Source: an uncultured bacterium (GTDB lineage Bacteria > Auribacterota > Erginobacteria > Erginobacterales > Erginobacteraceae). From it: a stretch of 34,772 bases of DNA. Below are positions 1-7,520 of this stretch, piece after piece; the first letter of the stretch is position 1, and each line of letters begins with the position of its first letter. Under the pieces are notes generated by a model. That model did no database searches. It had not been told where the DNA came from and was given only the letters and a program-made list of their open reading frames with translations. A program made the translations under genes and the position numbers. The DNA lies in assembly GCA_937885075.1 (NCBI GenBank), contig CAKZYZ010000071.1:1-34772 (forward strand), in the 5' to 3' direction.

Positions 1-111
1 GGATGTGCGGGAGGGGGAGTGTTGGCGACGGAGTATGTAGTGTAGTGATCGATTGTTGTGTCTTCCGATCTGTGTACAGCATCTTTTCTTAATTTTTTTT
101 TTTTTTTTTTT
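1..111. other. Non-genomic end sequence (low complexity, poly-T)
   Basis: This stretch precedes a complete P5 adapter, contains a short adapter remnant (TCTTCCGATCT, 61-71) and ends in a long poly-T run. It is read or assembly junk and should be trimmed. No biological feature should be called here. Confidence 0.9.
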
Positions 112-169
112 AATGATACGGCGACCACCGAGATCTACACTCTTTCCCTACACGACGCTCTTCCGATCT
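112..169 (+). other. Illumina P5/TruSeq universal adapter
   Basis: The sequence starts AATGATACGGCGACCACCGA and ends GCTCTTCCGATCT, the standard P5 plus read-1 primer sequence. Read on the minus strand it encodes the familiar artefact peptide RRVGKECRSRWSPYH, which wrongly extends the neighbouring open frame. Genomic sequence starts at about 170. Confidence 0.98.
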
Positions 170-496
170 CAACCCGTATTTCAATCCTTTCTTAAGGGAA
201 CCGGAGATCGTTGACCTCCGCCCGGTCTTAATCTCCTCCAGGATCAGATAGGTGACGGGCCCGGCAAAGATCATATTGATAAGATAAAAGACAATAATAC
301 CCAGCAGGCGAAAAAATAATGGCAGAAAAGTCAGTGAACCCTGAACCCGGTAACTGAGGAAGAAGCATCCGAATATAGCCAGCAATGATAAGAAGAGTCC
401 AACAGCCTGGATAATCAATCGCTTATGATCCAGGGTATATTGGACGACCCGGAATATGTCGGAGTAGGTGAAGGTTATTTTTCCGTTGGTTGACAT
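170..496 (-). CDS. Hypothetical integral membrane protein, 3' end cut by contig end
   Basis: I do not recognise this protein. It starts with ATG at 496 (MSTNGKITFTYSD) and stays open for about 109 codons until the adapter at 169, so the C-terminus is missing. Two hydrophobic segments are visible: about residues 31-49 (AVGLFLSLLAIFGCFFLSY) and 60-86 (FFRLLGIIVFYLINMIFAGP and onward), followed by a basic stretch (EEIKTGRRST). This looks like the N-terminal half of a polytopic inner-membrane protein. No Shine-Dalgarno sequence is evident. Residues beyond the KKGLKYGL stretch in a naive translation are adapter-encoded and must be ignored. Confidence 0.6.
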
Positions 497-719
497 AACT
501 TTAAAACAAGAGATTTGTAAGTTGTTTAATGACGTTGAAGGTCGTTAAAGACCGGAAAAATCGTTAAAAAGAAAGAACGTTGAAAAATAAAGACGTTGAA
601 AATAAAGAACGTTAAAGATGAGTTGAAAGTGCCTGATGGAAGATAAGTTGAAAGTGCCTAAAGTTGTCGCTTTCGACCGGGGTTAAAAAAAAGCAATATT
701 GGTTCAGGGCTTGCCCCCA

Positions 720-744
720 TTATTTTTTTCGAAGAAAAAAATAA
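720..744. repeat. AT-rich perfect palindrome, copy a
   Basis: Arms of 11 nt (TTATTTTTTTC and GAAAAAAATAA) flank a 3-nt loop (GAA). The same design recurs at 8611-8629 and 9422-9444, where it sits just upstream of start codons. This copy is not next to a start codon. Confidence 0.8.
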
Positions 745-869
745 GAGGTTAAACCTTTGCCTGATCTCTCCGTTATATATTTGCTGAATCGAAATTATTT
801 CAATATTTGACCATGGTCCAGTTGATTGAAATCTATTTCAGTACCAAGTCAATAGAATTATGTAGTCTT

Positions 870-908
870 GGTTCAAAACTAAAGTAGCGAACAAAGTGAG
901 CTAATTTA
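870..908 (+). repeat. Leader stem-loop repeat (CTAATTTA family), copy 1
   Basis: This 39-bp sequence matches the reverse complement of 25583-25621 at 36 of 39 positions. It begins GGTTCAAAACTAAA and ends GTGAGCTAATTTA. It lies 51 nt upstream of the ATG of the Spy-like gene and has the same polarity as that gene. Confidence 0.8.
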
Positions 909-947
909 TACCACAGTTCGTGAAAATTGAAACCGGGAAATAAAAAA

Positions 948-953
948 GGAGGT
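948..953 (+). promoter_or_regulatory. Shine-Dalgarno site of the Spy-like gene
   Basis: AGGAGG lies 7 nt before the ATG at 960. It is one of the few strong ribosome binding sites in the window, and it decides the start against the upstream TTG at 927. Confidence 0.85.
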
Positions 954-959
954 GCCCGG

Positions 960-1481
960 ATGAAAAAATTGTACTGGTTGTTACTTGGAGTTCCACTCCT
1001 GATGGGAGTGGCTTCTTACTCAATCGCCCAGCCTGGCGGAGGTCAGCACGGAGAAGGACGGATGGGGAGCGGACGACAAGGGTTCGCGTTCTGGAAAATG
1101 GAGAAGATAGTCGAGAAATTAGCCATAACTCCGGATCAAGTCCAGCAATTAGAGGATATCGACTATAAATTCCAGATGGACGGTGTTGCTTCTGATGGAC
1201 AACTGAAGAAAGCACGGTTGGAATTGGATCATCTCCTCTCCCAGGATACCTACTCCGATCAGGATGCCGGACGGCTGGTCGATGAAATTACAGCCGGCTC
1301 CACAGAGAGGATCAAGCTGGGCCTGAATAAACAGATCGCGGTACGGAAAGTTTTAACTCCGGAACAATGGTCCCAGCTCAGACAGATGAGGGCAAACCGG
1401 TCCCGGAAGATGAAGATGCGTATGGGGCAGGGTCGTAAGAGCGGTTCGGGAGGAGGACGAGGGATGGGGAGTGAGCAGTGA
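960..1481 (+). CDS. Spy/CpxP-like periplasmic LTXXQ-motif protein
   Basis: This is a 173-residue secreted protein. Residues 1-23 form a signal peptide (KK, then a hydrophobic core, with likely cleavage near Ala23). The mature part is helical and charged with two LTxxQ-type motifs, AITPDQ (55-60) and VLTPEQW (131-137), the hallmark of Spy/CpxP/ZraP periplasmic chaperone or metal-stress proteins. Those family members form cradle-like dimers that bind unfolded proteins or metals in the periplasm. The tail is rich in Met, Arg and Gly (about 147-173). The last residues (GSEQ) and the stop codon fall inside a GAGCAGT/AAGCGGT repeat, so the C-terminus is partly repeat-derived. The gene stands alone between repeat blocks. 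The exact role is uncertain, as the family is defined by short motifs. Confidence 0.75.
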   Translation: MKKLYWLLLGVPLLMGVASYSIAQPGGGQHGEGRMGSGRQGFAFWKMEKIVEKLAITPDQVQQLEDIDYKFQMDGVASDGQLKKARLELDHLLSQDTYSDQDAGRLVDEITAGSTERIKLGLNKQIAVRKVLTPEQWSQLRQMRANRSRKMKMRMGQGRKSGSGGGRGMGSEQ

Positions 1482-1510
1482 GCAGTAAGCGGTAAGCGGT
1501 GGGCGGTGGG
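1471..1510 (+). repeat. GAGCAGT/AAGCGGT short tandem repeat
   Basis: An imperfect 7-nt repeat (GAGCAGT, GAGCAGT, AAGCGGT, AAGCGGT, GGGCGGT) overlaps the 3' end of the Spy-like gene and supplies its last codons and stop. Confidence 0.7.
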
Positions 1511-1519
1511 AAAAAGCAG

Positions 1520-1616
1520 AATTTCCAATGACCAACTTCCAACTGCCAATTTCCAAATACCAACGCCAAGGTTGAATTTGGAAATTGGATATTGGAAGTT
1601 GGCCATTGGAAATTAG
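1520..1616. repeat. TTTCCAA/TTGGAAA inverted repeat, copy 1
   Basis: Two long imperfect arms face each other: 1521-1558, with repeated CCAA(C/T)TTCCAA, and 1577-1615, with repeated TTGG(A/C)ATTGGAA. A second copy lies at 6971-7040. Both are noncoding, although every frame shows repetitive open stretches. Confidence 0.8.
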
Positions 1617-1642
1617 TTATGGGGCCGGGGCAGGAGGCTTAC

Positions 1643-1708
1643 AGACTGAACTTCGAACTAAAGAACTGAACGTTCAACGTTCAACGCTCAACTTTCAACG
1701 TTCAACGG
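1643..1708 (+). repeat. GAACGTTCAACGTTCAAC repeat, copy 1
   Basis: Clustered GTTCAAC/GAAC motifs; relatives lie at 4359-4391 and 32631-32672. All three are in gaps and close to gene 3' ends. No gene is present. Confidence 0.65.
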
Positions 1709-1723
1709 TGGACTGCTTACCGC

Positions 1724-4102
1724 TTACTTCCTTATCCGCGCCAAAGCCCGGCGGGCCGGATCATAGTCCGGGCTTAGTTCCAGTACTTTCTCCAGATATT
1801 GGATTGCTTCCGCATTTTTGCCGGCGGAGGCCCGTATGATCGCGATATTATAATATGCCGCAGGGTCTTCGGGATCGATCCGGATCGCTTCCAGAAGCTG
1901 CATCACGCCCTCATCTCCCCTCCCCTGGCGGGCCAACTGGACTCCCAGATTATTCCTGGCGTCAATATGATCCGGGTCCCTTCGAATTACCTCCCGGTAA
2001 TAGGAAATCCCTTCTTCAGTTCTCCCTTCTTCAACCAACAGGTTACCCAGATTATAACGGGCGGTGATCGAACCTGGATTGATCTTTAATATATGCTGAT
2101 AATGCCCGTGGGCGGCCCGAGGCTGGTTACTCTCCAGGAGAAGATTTCCCAGACCCAGGTGAGCCCGAATATTATCCGGATCGGACTGGAGTATCTCTTG
2201 ATAGCAGGCTATTGCTTCATCATCTTTTCCATCCCTTAAAAGTGCCCGGGCGAGGTCACATGCTATCCCGGAATAACCGGGAGCGAGTTTTAGGGCGCGC
2301 CGATAGAGAATCAGCGCCTCCTGGGTATCTCCCTGATCAAGGAGAGTGTCAGCCAGATTCTTCAAGGGGCGGGGAGAGTCCGGCGCCAGCGCGAGCGCCC
2401 GGCGATATGACGAGATCGCCGCGACCGGGTCACCGCCCTTACTGAGAGCGACCCCCCGGTTAGTGTAGGCAGCGCTGTAATCAGGTTTATACTCGAGCGC
2501 ACGGTCAAACTCGATAACAGCATCCTGATATCTTCCTGCTTCCAGCCGGGCCAACCCACGGTCGTAATGCCACTTCTCCGGAGATGGAGAGAATCCGGAG
2601 AAATTGATGGAGAGGAGAAGATAGAAGGCCGCTCCCACCGCTGCCAGCATACCGGCCCAACCCCACTTTCGTTCCGTCAGCATACCCGCGAACCTCCTCA
2701 CCCCGGATGCCCCCAGAATAATCAGAAATGGGATCACCGGTACCCGATATCGCGCCGCCGCGGCAAAAGGAACCATAGAAAGAAAATAACCCCCGATAAA
2801 AAGAAGCAGTAAATAGGGGTCAAGTCTACTTATTGCTTTTCTTTCAGCGGGTGGTTTTTTCGGGGGGGAAGATAAGGGATTGTCACCCCTTCTTTCTCCG
2901 CGGCGCCAAAAGAGCAAAGGGAAGACTTGACCCCTATTTTCTTTGCGGATGGGTCGTAAAAGGGAAATCATGCCCAAAATTGATAGAGACAGGATCAGGG
3001 GGAAATTTTCCGGGAGGTGGAGCAATAGTGGAGAGTTTAGCCGGGCATAGTGTACCTCTTTCAGATTTCGGATCTCGATCGGCCCCCAGAATAGGAGTGT
3101 CTTCCGGCCCAGGAGGCCGAAGAATCGGCCGGGATCGCGCCAGGCGAAATCAATAGCCTGCCGGCTGAGATAATTCGATGCTTCCTGATGGGTCAGATGC
3201 CGCCCCAGGTCATGGGAGAGCCCCCGGACAATCCGGGGCCAGTCATAGGGTGTGCCGATATTTCCGATCCCCGGGATAAAGTGAGTGGTCCCGTCGGTGA
3301 ATTCATTGTTAGCTACCCCCAGACTGATCCCGGCGTTGGTAGCGATCGGGACAAACTCCCCGGAGACAGCGTAATTTCTGATCGTAACCGGAAGTATCGC
3401 AATAACAATACCGAGGAGAAGTCCGGCGGCCGGGAGAAGAATTCGGGGTTTATCTCCTTGGTAGCGGGAGGCCAGTAAAATCCAGAGCACCGAGAGCGGA
3501 TAGAGGAGAAGGGCATTGGGCCGAAAGATGGCCAGAACCCCCAGGACCAACCCGGTGACAAAGCAGCGAGTGAAGGAGCACGAGTAAGCGGAACGACGAA
3601 GGAGAATAACGAATAAAAGACTGAGAAATACTGCCCAGGAGACCCCGGCCAGCTCTCCTTCATAATAGATAAATATCCAGTAAAACGATGCCATAAAGGC
3701 CGCGATCAGTCCGGTGGTCTTATCGAATAGCCTTTGGGCCAGAGAAAATATCAGAAGGATGCTCCCCAGACCAAGCCCGAACTGAATCAATCGAGGCCAG
3801 AGAGGTCCCATCCCGGAGATTAAGTAAACGCCGGAGAGAAAATAGGCATACCCCGGAGGACGATAATAAGGGTACCGGTAGAGCAGAGGGTCCTCCCTCC
3901 CCTCGAAAGCCGACCAATCCCCGGTTACCATCCCCCGGGCCCAGTAGATGTGATAAGCGCTATCCAGACCGGGATGAGAAAACTCAGGGGTATCCTGAAT
4001 CTCTCCCAGATAGATAATCCGGAGGATGAGCCCCAGGAGCAGGATGGCGGAAAGAATAAGAATATGCCGGGGGAGTGTTTTCTTTTTCAGGGTCTTGAGC
4101 AT
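1724..4102 (-). CDS. GT-C (PMT/ArnT-like) membrane glycosyltransferase with TPR tail, carrying an inserted element
   Basis: This is a 792-residue polytopic protein of the dolichyl-phosphate-mannose mannosyltransferase type (PMT_2/GT39/GT83), expected to transfer sugar from a lipid-linked donor on the periplasmic side. The first periplasmic loop has the usual acidic site (Asp47 in GLDSAYHIYWA) and a YYRPPGY motif (79-85). About ten hydrophobic segments reach to about residue 500. Eight TPRs follow (about 511-780, ending RRALARIRK). I chose ATG 4102 because it matches the paralogue at 4525-6918; the longer frame to 4165 reads through an RPIRPI repeat. Residues about 389-431 come from the 129-bp element at 2811-2939 and are absent from the paralogue. 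No strong Shine-Dalgarno is seen. The acceptor is unknown; it could be protein O-glycosylation or lipid A/O-antigen modification. Confidence 0.8.
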   Translation of the reverse strand: MLKTLKKKTLPRHILILSAILLLGLILRIIYLGEIQDTPEFSHPGLDSAYHIYWARGMVTGDWSAFEGREDPLLYRYPYYRPPGYAYFLSGVYLISGMGPLWPRLIQFGLGLGSILLIFSLAQRLFDKTTGLIAAFMASFYWIFIYYEGELAGVSWAVFLSLLFVILLRRSAYSCSFTRCFVTGLVLGVLAIFRPNALLLYPLSVLWILLASRYQGDKPRILLPAAGLLLGIVIAILPVTIRNYAVSGEFVPIATNAGISLGVANNEFTDGTTHFIPGIGNIGTPYDWPRIVRGLSHDLGRHLTHQEASNYLSRQAIDFAWRDPGRFFGLLGRKTLLFWGPIEIRNLKEVHYARLNSPLLLHLPENFPLILSLSILGMISLLRPIRKENRGQVFPLLFWRRGERRGDNPLSSPPKKPPAERKAISRLDPYLLLLFIGGYFLSMVPFAAAARYRVPVIPFLIILGASGVRRFAGMLTERKWGWAGMLAAVGAAFYLLLSINFSGFSPSPEKWHYDRGLARLEAGRYQDAVIEFDRALEYKPDYSAAYTNRGVALSKGGDPVAAISSYRRALALAPDSPRPLKNLADTLLDQGDTQEALILYRRALKLAPGYSGIACDLARALLRDGKDDEAIACYQEILQSDPDNIRAHLGLGNLLLESNQPRAAHGHYQHILKINPGSITARYNLGNLLVEEGRTEEGISYYREVIRRDPDHIDARNNLGVQLARQGRGDEGVMQLLEAIRIDPEDPAAYYNIAIIRASAGKNAEAIQYLEKVLELSPDYDPARRALARIRK
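2811..2939. mobile_element. 129-bp element with 17-bp perfect terminal inverted repeats inside a CDS
   Basis: AAATAGGGGTCAAGTCT (2811-2827) is repeated exactly in inverted orientation as AGACTTGACCCCTATTT (2923-2939). The length is 129 bp, exactly 43 codons, so the host frame is kept. The encoded segment is polar, basic and proline-rich (for example FWRRGERRGD and SSPPKKPPAERK), unlike the hydrophobic surroundings. The GT-C paralogue lacks it. No target duplication is obvious. It resembles REP/MITE-type miniature elements mobilised in trans, possibly by a RAYT (TnpA_REP) transposase; that link is inference. Confidence 0.75.
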
Positions 4103-4109
4103 TTTTTTA

Positions 4110-4143
4110 ATCGGACGGATCGGTCGGATAGGACTGATCCGAC
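4110..4143. repeat. TCGGACGGATCGG repeat, copy 1
   Basis: ACGGATCGG-type repeat with internal dyad (TCGGA...TCCGA). It lies 7 nt upstream of the ATG at 4102 and, read through, would encode RISPIRPIRPIKK. Related copies lie at 8718-8751 and 23921-23954. Confidence 0.75.
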
Positions 4144-4283
4144 CTGGGCCCGTACCGGGCGGCATTCGACATTAACCGTTGGATAAAGTTGTCACTTTTC
4201 TCCACGAATTTATCTTATTTCTTCCCCCCCCTCCCCCCCCCTTTTTTTTGTCAGCAGGAATAGGCAGATTTACTCTGATTGAT

Positions 4284-4500
4284 CCCCCTACCTCGGCCCC
4301 TTTCTGTCCACTAATTACACTAATTCGCACTAATTGTTCCCACGCCTCGGCCCTTTGTCGTTCGACGTTCGAAGTTGGACGTTCGACGTTCCCCCGAAAT
4401 AATCGGGATGCAAGCAGATGTTCAGTCTTTATGCCCCCCTACCTCGGCCCCTTTTAATCGTCCTGTCTGCAATCGTCCTGTCTTAATTCTTTTTTTCCCT
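4284..4500. repeat. Composite repeat block downstream of the second GT-C/TPR gene
   Basis: Modules in order on the plus strand: CCCCCTACCTCGGCCCC (about 4286), the empty R1 host repeat starting GTCCACTAATTACACTAATT (about 4307-4337), CGCCTCGGCCC, GTTCGACGTTCGAA (about 4359-4391), CCCCGAAATAATCGGG, a second CCCCCTACCTCGGCCCC (about 4434), then AATCGTCCTGTCTGCAATCG (4454-4489). The last is the antisense of the GACAGGACGATT array. No gene was seen between 4166 and 4524. Confidence 0.7.
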
Positions 4501-4524
4501 TGTTCATTGGATATTCAGGTCTGC

Positions 4525-6918
4525 CTACTCCCCACTACCCATTTTCTCCACCATCCGTCGAGCAGGGGCAAATTCCGGATCCAGGGCAAGAGCCTCTTTA
4601 AGATGTTTCAGCCCGTCAGCCCGTCGATTGTCTTTCAGATATATAATCGCCAGATTATAGTGCGCCCGGGGATTGAATGGATTAATCCGGAGGGAACGCT
4701 CATAACTCCGCCGAGCCCGGTCGCTCTCTCCCATCAGATCGAGAGTATATGCTAAATTATAACACGCTTCACCATAATCGGGGTTGATATTTAATGCCTG
4801 CTGATAATGCTCAATCGCTTCCCGATAATTCTTTCTTTCGGCCAGAATATTGGCCAGATTATTATGCCCATCGGCCAGGCCGGGATTAATCCGGAGCGCC
4901 TCTTTAAATTGGATGAGAGCCTCTGATATATCTCCCCGGGAAGCCAGGACTGTTCCCAGGTTGTTCCGGATATCGGCGGAGCGTGGATCAAGCCGCAGGG
5001 CGATTCGATAATATTCTATCGCCTCATCAAGCCGCCCCTGACCGGCCAGAACAGTTCCGAGATTATAGTGAGCCTCCCCATAATCCGGATTGATCCGGAT
5101 CGCGTGACGGAAGGCATCGATTGATCCCTTCAGATCCCCCGTGATACGGAGGACTGTCCCCAGATTATTATAGGCATGAAAACAGTCCGGATCAATCTCA
5201 ATTGCCTTCCGCAGAGATTCCCCCGCCTTACGATATTCATCGCTCTGAAAGTATGCTTCCCCCAGATTACTGTATGCCTCCGCGAAACCGGGAGAGGACC
5301 TGATAACCCCCTGATACGCTCTGATCGCTCCAGCCGTATCCTTCCGCTTTAAGAGCAGCGCCCCGAGATTCAGTCTCGATCTGAAATCATCCGGATTGAG
5401 ATCCAGCGCCCGGAGATACTCGGACTCCGCTTTCCCCGGATGACCGCCGGCTTCATAGGCCAATCCGCGATCATAATGCCATTTTGAAGGAGAGGCCTCG
5501 TATCCAGCCAGGTTGATCCCGGTGAGGGAAAAAAGAGAGGCCCAGAGCACCAACCAGAGAAGAAACTGCTTATACTTTCGATCTGTAAAAACATCTATCA
5601 ACCGGTCAATAGCCAGCGCTGAGAAGAGGAGCAGTCCGGGAATTACCGGCAACCGGTATCGCGCAGCGGAGGCAAAAGGAAGGACCGATATAAAATAGGT
5701 TCCGATAAATAGTACGACCAGTAGAGATACCTGCCGGGAACGGACGGATCGGGGGGAGGAAGCAGTTCCCGAGCAAAAGATAATAAGACCTAGCAGGGAA
5801 GATGCCAGGCAGAATGAAAAATTCAATGGAAGCAACCGGAGAAGCCGGGAATGAGCGAGAACAGTTGAAATATCCCGATTATTAGCAACCTCGGCCGGGC
5901 CCCAGAAGAGGGCGGTCTTTCGGGCCAGAAGCCGCAGAGACGGCCCGGGGCGGCGATAAATATATTTAATCGCCTGGAGCGCATAGGCACGCGAAGCTGC
6001 TGAATAGGATAGAGCGCCTTGCCCCATCCCCAGACCTACTTCCAATCCCCGGACTGCCGCCGGATAATCAAAGGGGGAGGTCATCATCCCGAAACCGGGG
6101 AGATAATGATTGGTCCCATCGGCCTCACCATTATTTCCGATCAGGAGACTCATCCCCCCCTGGGCGGAGATCATTACCGGGTCGCCGGCAATGATATAAT
6201 TCCTGAGAGCAGCTGGAGCAATCGACAGGGAAGAGCCGATGAGAAATCCAATCAGGAGAACCGATATCTTGCCTTCAGGTGGAATACGGCGGCGGAGCCA
6301 GAATGCCCAGACCATCAATACCGGCGCGAATAGTAGGATATTAGGCCGGAAGAGCGCGAATAACCCCAGGATAATTCCGGCCGAAATCCCCCGAAAGAAA
6401 TTGAACTTTTTCACCCAGGCGGCCGACGCGGCCATAAGAATAATCGACAGAAATATCGCGCTGCCGGTGCCGAGAAGTTCCCCCTCGAAATAGATAAAAG
6501 ACCAGTAGACCGCCATCAGTCCGGCCAGGACCAGGGCCATTCGATCGCCATACCACTTCCGGGCAAAGATGAACGCGGCCACGATACCCAGCAGGCCGAG
6601 CAGAATCTGAGCTATCCGGGGCGCGAGATAACTTCCACCCGATATCAGATAAACCACACCCAGCAGATATGGATAACCGGGGGGACGAAAGTACGGCAGA
6701 GACCGGATCCGGGGCTCCGGGTAACCATCGGGGACCATCCAGCCCATCCCGGCCAGACCACGGGCCCAGTAATCATGATAGGCCGCGTCGACAGCCGGAT
6801 GAGCAAACTCCGGCTGATTCATATTTTCCCGAAGATAGATAAGCCTGAGGACCAGGCCGGTCAGCAGAATCAAGGAGAGAACCAAGATAGACCAACTATT
6901 TATTTTGTTCTCTATCAT
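4525..6918 (-). CDS. GT-C (PMT/ArnT-like) membrane glycosyltransferase with TPR tail
   Basis: 797 residues, a clear paralogue of the protein at 1724-4102: both share an acidic first-loop motif (Asp44 in PAVDAAYHDYWARGL), the YFRPPGYPYLL motif, and the segment SAARYRLPVIPGLL before the tail. The N-terminal about 470 residues are polytopic and typical of lipid-linked sugar transferases acting on the periplasmic face. Nine TPRs follow from about residue 480 (WHYDRGLAYEAGG) to the end, many with the strong consensus YNNLGTVL...A...INPDY. TPRs probably dock the protein acceptor or a partner. It lacks the 43-residue insertion of its paralogue, so it serves as the uninterrupted reference. The start ATG at 6918 has no good Shine-Dalgarno. 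The two genes are tandem with a repeat-filled 359-bp gap after the frame start of the downstream copy. Acceptor unknown. Confidence 0.8.
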   Translation of the reverse strand: MIENKINSWSILVLSLILLTGLVLRLIYLRENMNQPEFAHPAVDAAYHDYWARGLAGMGWMVPDGYPEPRIRSLPYFRPPGYPYLLGVVYLISGGSYLAPRIAQILLGLLGIVAAFIFARKWYGDRMALVLAGLMAVYWSFIYFEGELLGTGSAIFLSIILMAASAAWVKKFNFFRGISAGIILGLFALFRPNILLFAPVLMVWAFWLRRRIPPEGKISVLLIGFLIGSSLSIAPAALRNYIIAGDPVMISAQGGMSLLIGNNGEADGTNHYLPGFGMMTSPFDYPAAVRGLEVGLGMGQGALSYSAASRAYALQAIKYIYRRPGPSLRLLARKTALFWGPAEVANNRDISTVLAHSRLLRLLPLNFSFCLASSLLGLIIFCSGTASSPRSVRSRQVSLLVVLFIGTYFISVLPFASAARYRLPVIPGLLLFSALAIDRLIDVFTDRKYKQFLLWLVLWASLFSLTGINLAGYEASPSKWHYDRGLAYEAGGHPGKAESEYLRALDLNPDDFRSRLNLGALLLKRKDTAGAIRAYQGVIRSSPGFAEAYSNLGEAYFQSDEYRKAGESLRKAIEIDPDCFHAYNNLGTVLRITGDLKGSIDAFRHAIRINPDYGEAHYNLGTVLAGQGRLDEAIEYYRIALRLDPRSADIRNNLGTVLASRGDISEALIQFKEALRINPGLADGHNNLANILAERKNYREAIEHYQQALNINPDYGEACYNLAYTLDLMGESDRARRSYERSLRINPFNPRAHYNLAIIYLKDNRRADGLKHLKEALALDPEFAPARRMVEKMGSGE

Positions 6919-6970
6919 TTTGTGGAGTAAACTTATTTATCTTGCTCCCCCAACCTCGGCCCCATGATGA

Positions 6971-7040
6971 ATTTCCAATGGCCAACTTCCAATTTCCAAA
7001 TTTGGACATTGGTTATCGGTCATTGGATATTGGACATTCC
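6971..7040. repeat. TTTCCAA/TTGGACA inverted repeat, copy 2
   Basis: Left arm ATTTCCAATGGCCAACTTCC is nearly identical to the reverse complement of the right arm of copy 1 (1577-1615). The right arm holds ATTGG...CATTGGATATTGGACATT. Noncoding. Confidence 0.75.
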
Positions 7041-7084
7041 GCTCCCCCAGCCTCGACCTCTTTTCGCCCACAATTACACGGATT

Positions 7085-7119
7085 TTTACCCCGCGATGAT
7101 CGAAGATCATTTTGCGGGG
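7085..7119 (-). mobile_element. 35-bp nested hairpin module, copy 1
   Basis: On the minus strand the module reads CCCCGCAAAATGATC, TTC, GATCATCGCGGGG, then TAAA. It forms a 6-bp outer stem, a small internal loop and a 6-bp inner stem. It splits the R2 host repeat between AATCAGAGT and AATCCGTGTAATTGTGG. The uninterrupted R2 repeat is at 32772-32799. See copy 2 at 32845-32879. Confidence 0.75.
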
Positions 7120-7310
7120 ACTCTGATTGTTTCGCCTCGGATTGGCGGCTTTACTGTCCACTAATTACACTAATTTACACTAATTGTTTCGCCTCGGCTT
7201 GGCGGCTGTTTTAACAGACGATTGAATGTGATTGGATGTGAGAAAAGATGTTAATCAACGTTATTTGATCTATTTTCAGCCTTTTTGTTTATAATGTATA
7301 ATCTTGTTTC

Positions 7311-7450
7311 TCCCCAACCTCGGCCCCTTTGTATTTTTGCTTTTAATCATTCTGCCTTATTTTCTTTTGTTTTTTTAATCGTCCTGCCTGTAATCGTCCT
7401 GCCTAAATTCTTTTGTTTTTTAATCGTCCTGTCCCTAAATCGTCTTGTCT
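7311..7450 (-). repeat. GACAGGACGATT array, copy b (3' of the pseudogene)
   Basis: CTCCCCAACCTCGGCCCC (about 7311-7327) is followed by several AATC(G/A)TCCTG(T/C)C units separated by TTCTTTTGTTTTTT. Read on the minus strand, the sense of the pseudogene, these are (A/G)GCAGGACGATTA units. The array starts about 70 nt beyond the pseudogene end. Confidence 0.75.
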
Positions 7451-7520
7451 AATTGTCCTCTGGTTAGTTATTGGTTGTTGAATATCGGAGATTCAGCTTC
7501 CCTTTCCCGGCTTTATTCTT

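Larger units (their letters stand above)
498..947. repeat. Intergenic repeat region upstream of the Spy-like gene
   Basis: No gene is visible. The region holds several short CGTTGAA / GAACGTTGAAA motifs (about 530-615), two copies of GTTGAAAGTGCCT (about 616-657), an AT-rich palindrome (720-744) and a stem-loop repeat (870-908), the last two listed separately. The composition is A-rich and unlike the flanking genes. Confidence 0.6.
6944..7210. repeat. Composite repeat block upstream of the second GT-C/TPR gene
   Basis: No gene in 6919-7520. Modules on the plus strand: CTCCCCCAACCTCGGCCCC (6943-6961), the inverted TTTCCAA repeat (6971-7040), CTCCCCCAGCCTCGACC, the R2 host repeat (CCCACAATTACACGGATTT...) interrupted by a 35-bp hairpin (7085-7119), TTTCGCCTCGGATTGGCGGC (7130-7149), the empty R1 host repeat (about 7156-7186), and TTTCGCCTCGGCTTGGCGGC (7187-7206). 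Confidence 0.75.

Noticed and set aside
2833-3156. Plus-strand ORF across the inserted element and GT-C gene
   Set aside because: It is antisense to a well-supported gene and lacks any recognisable domain or start signal.
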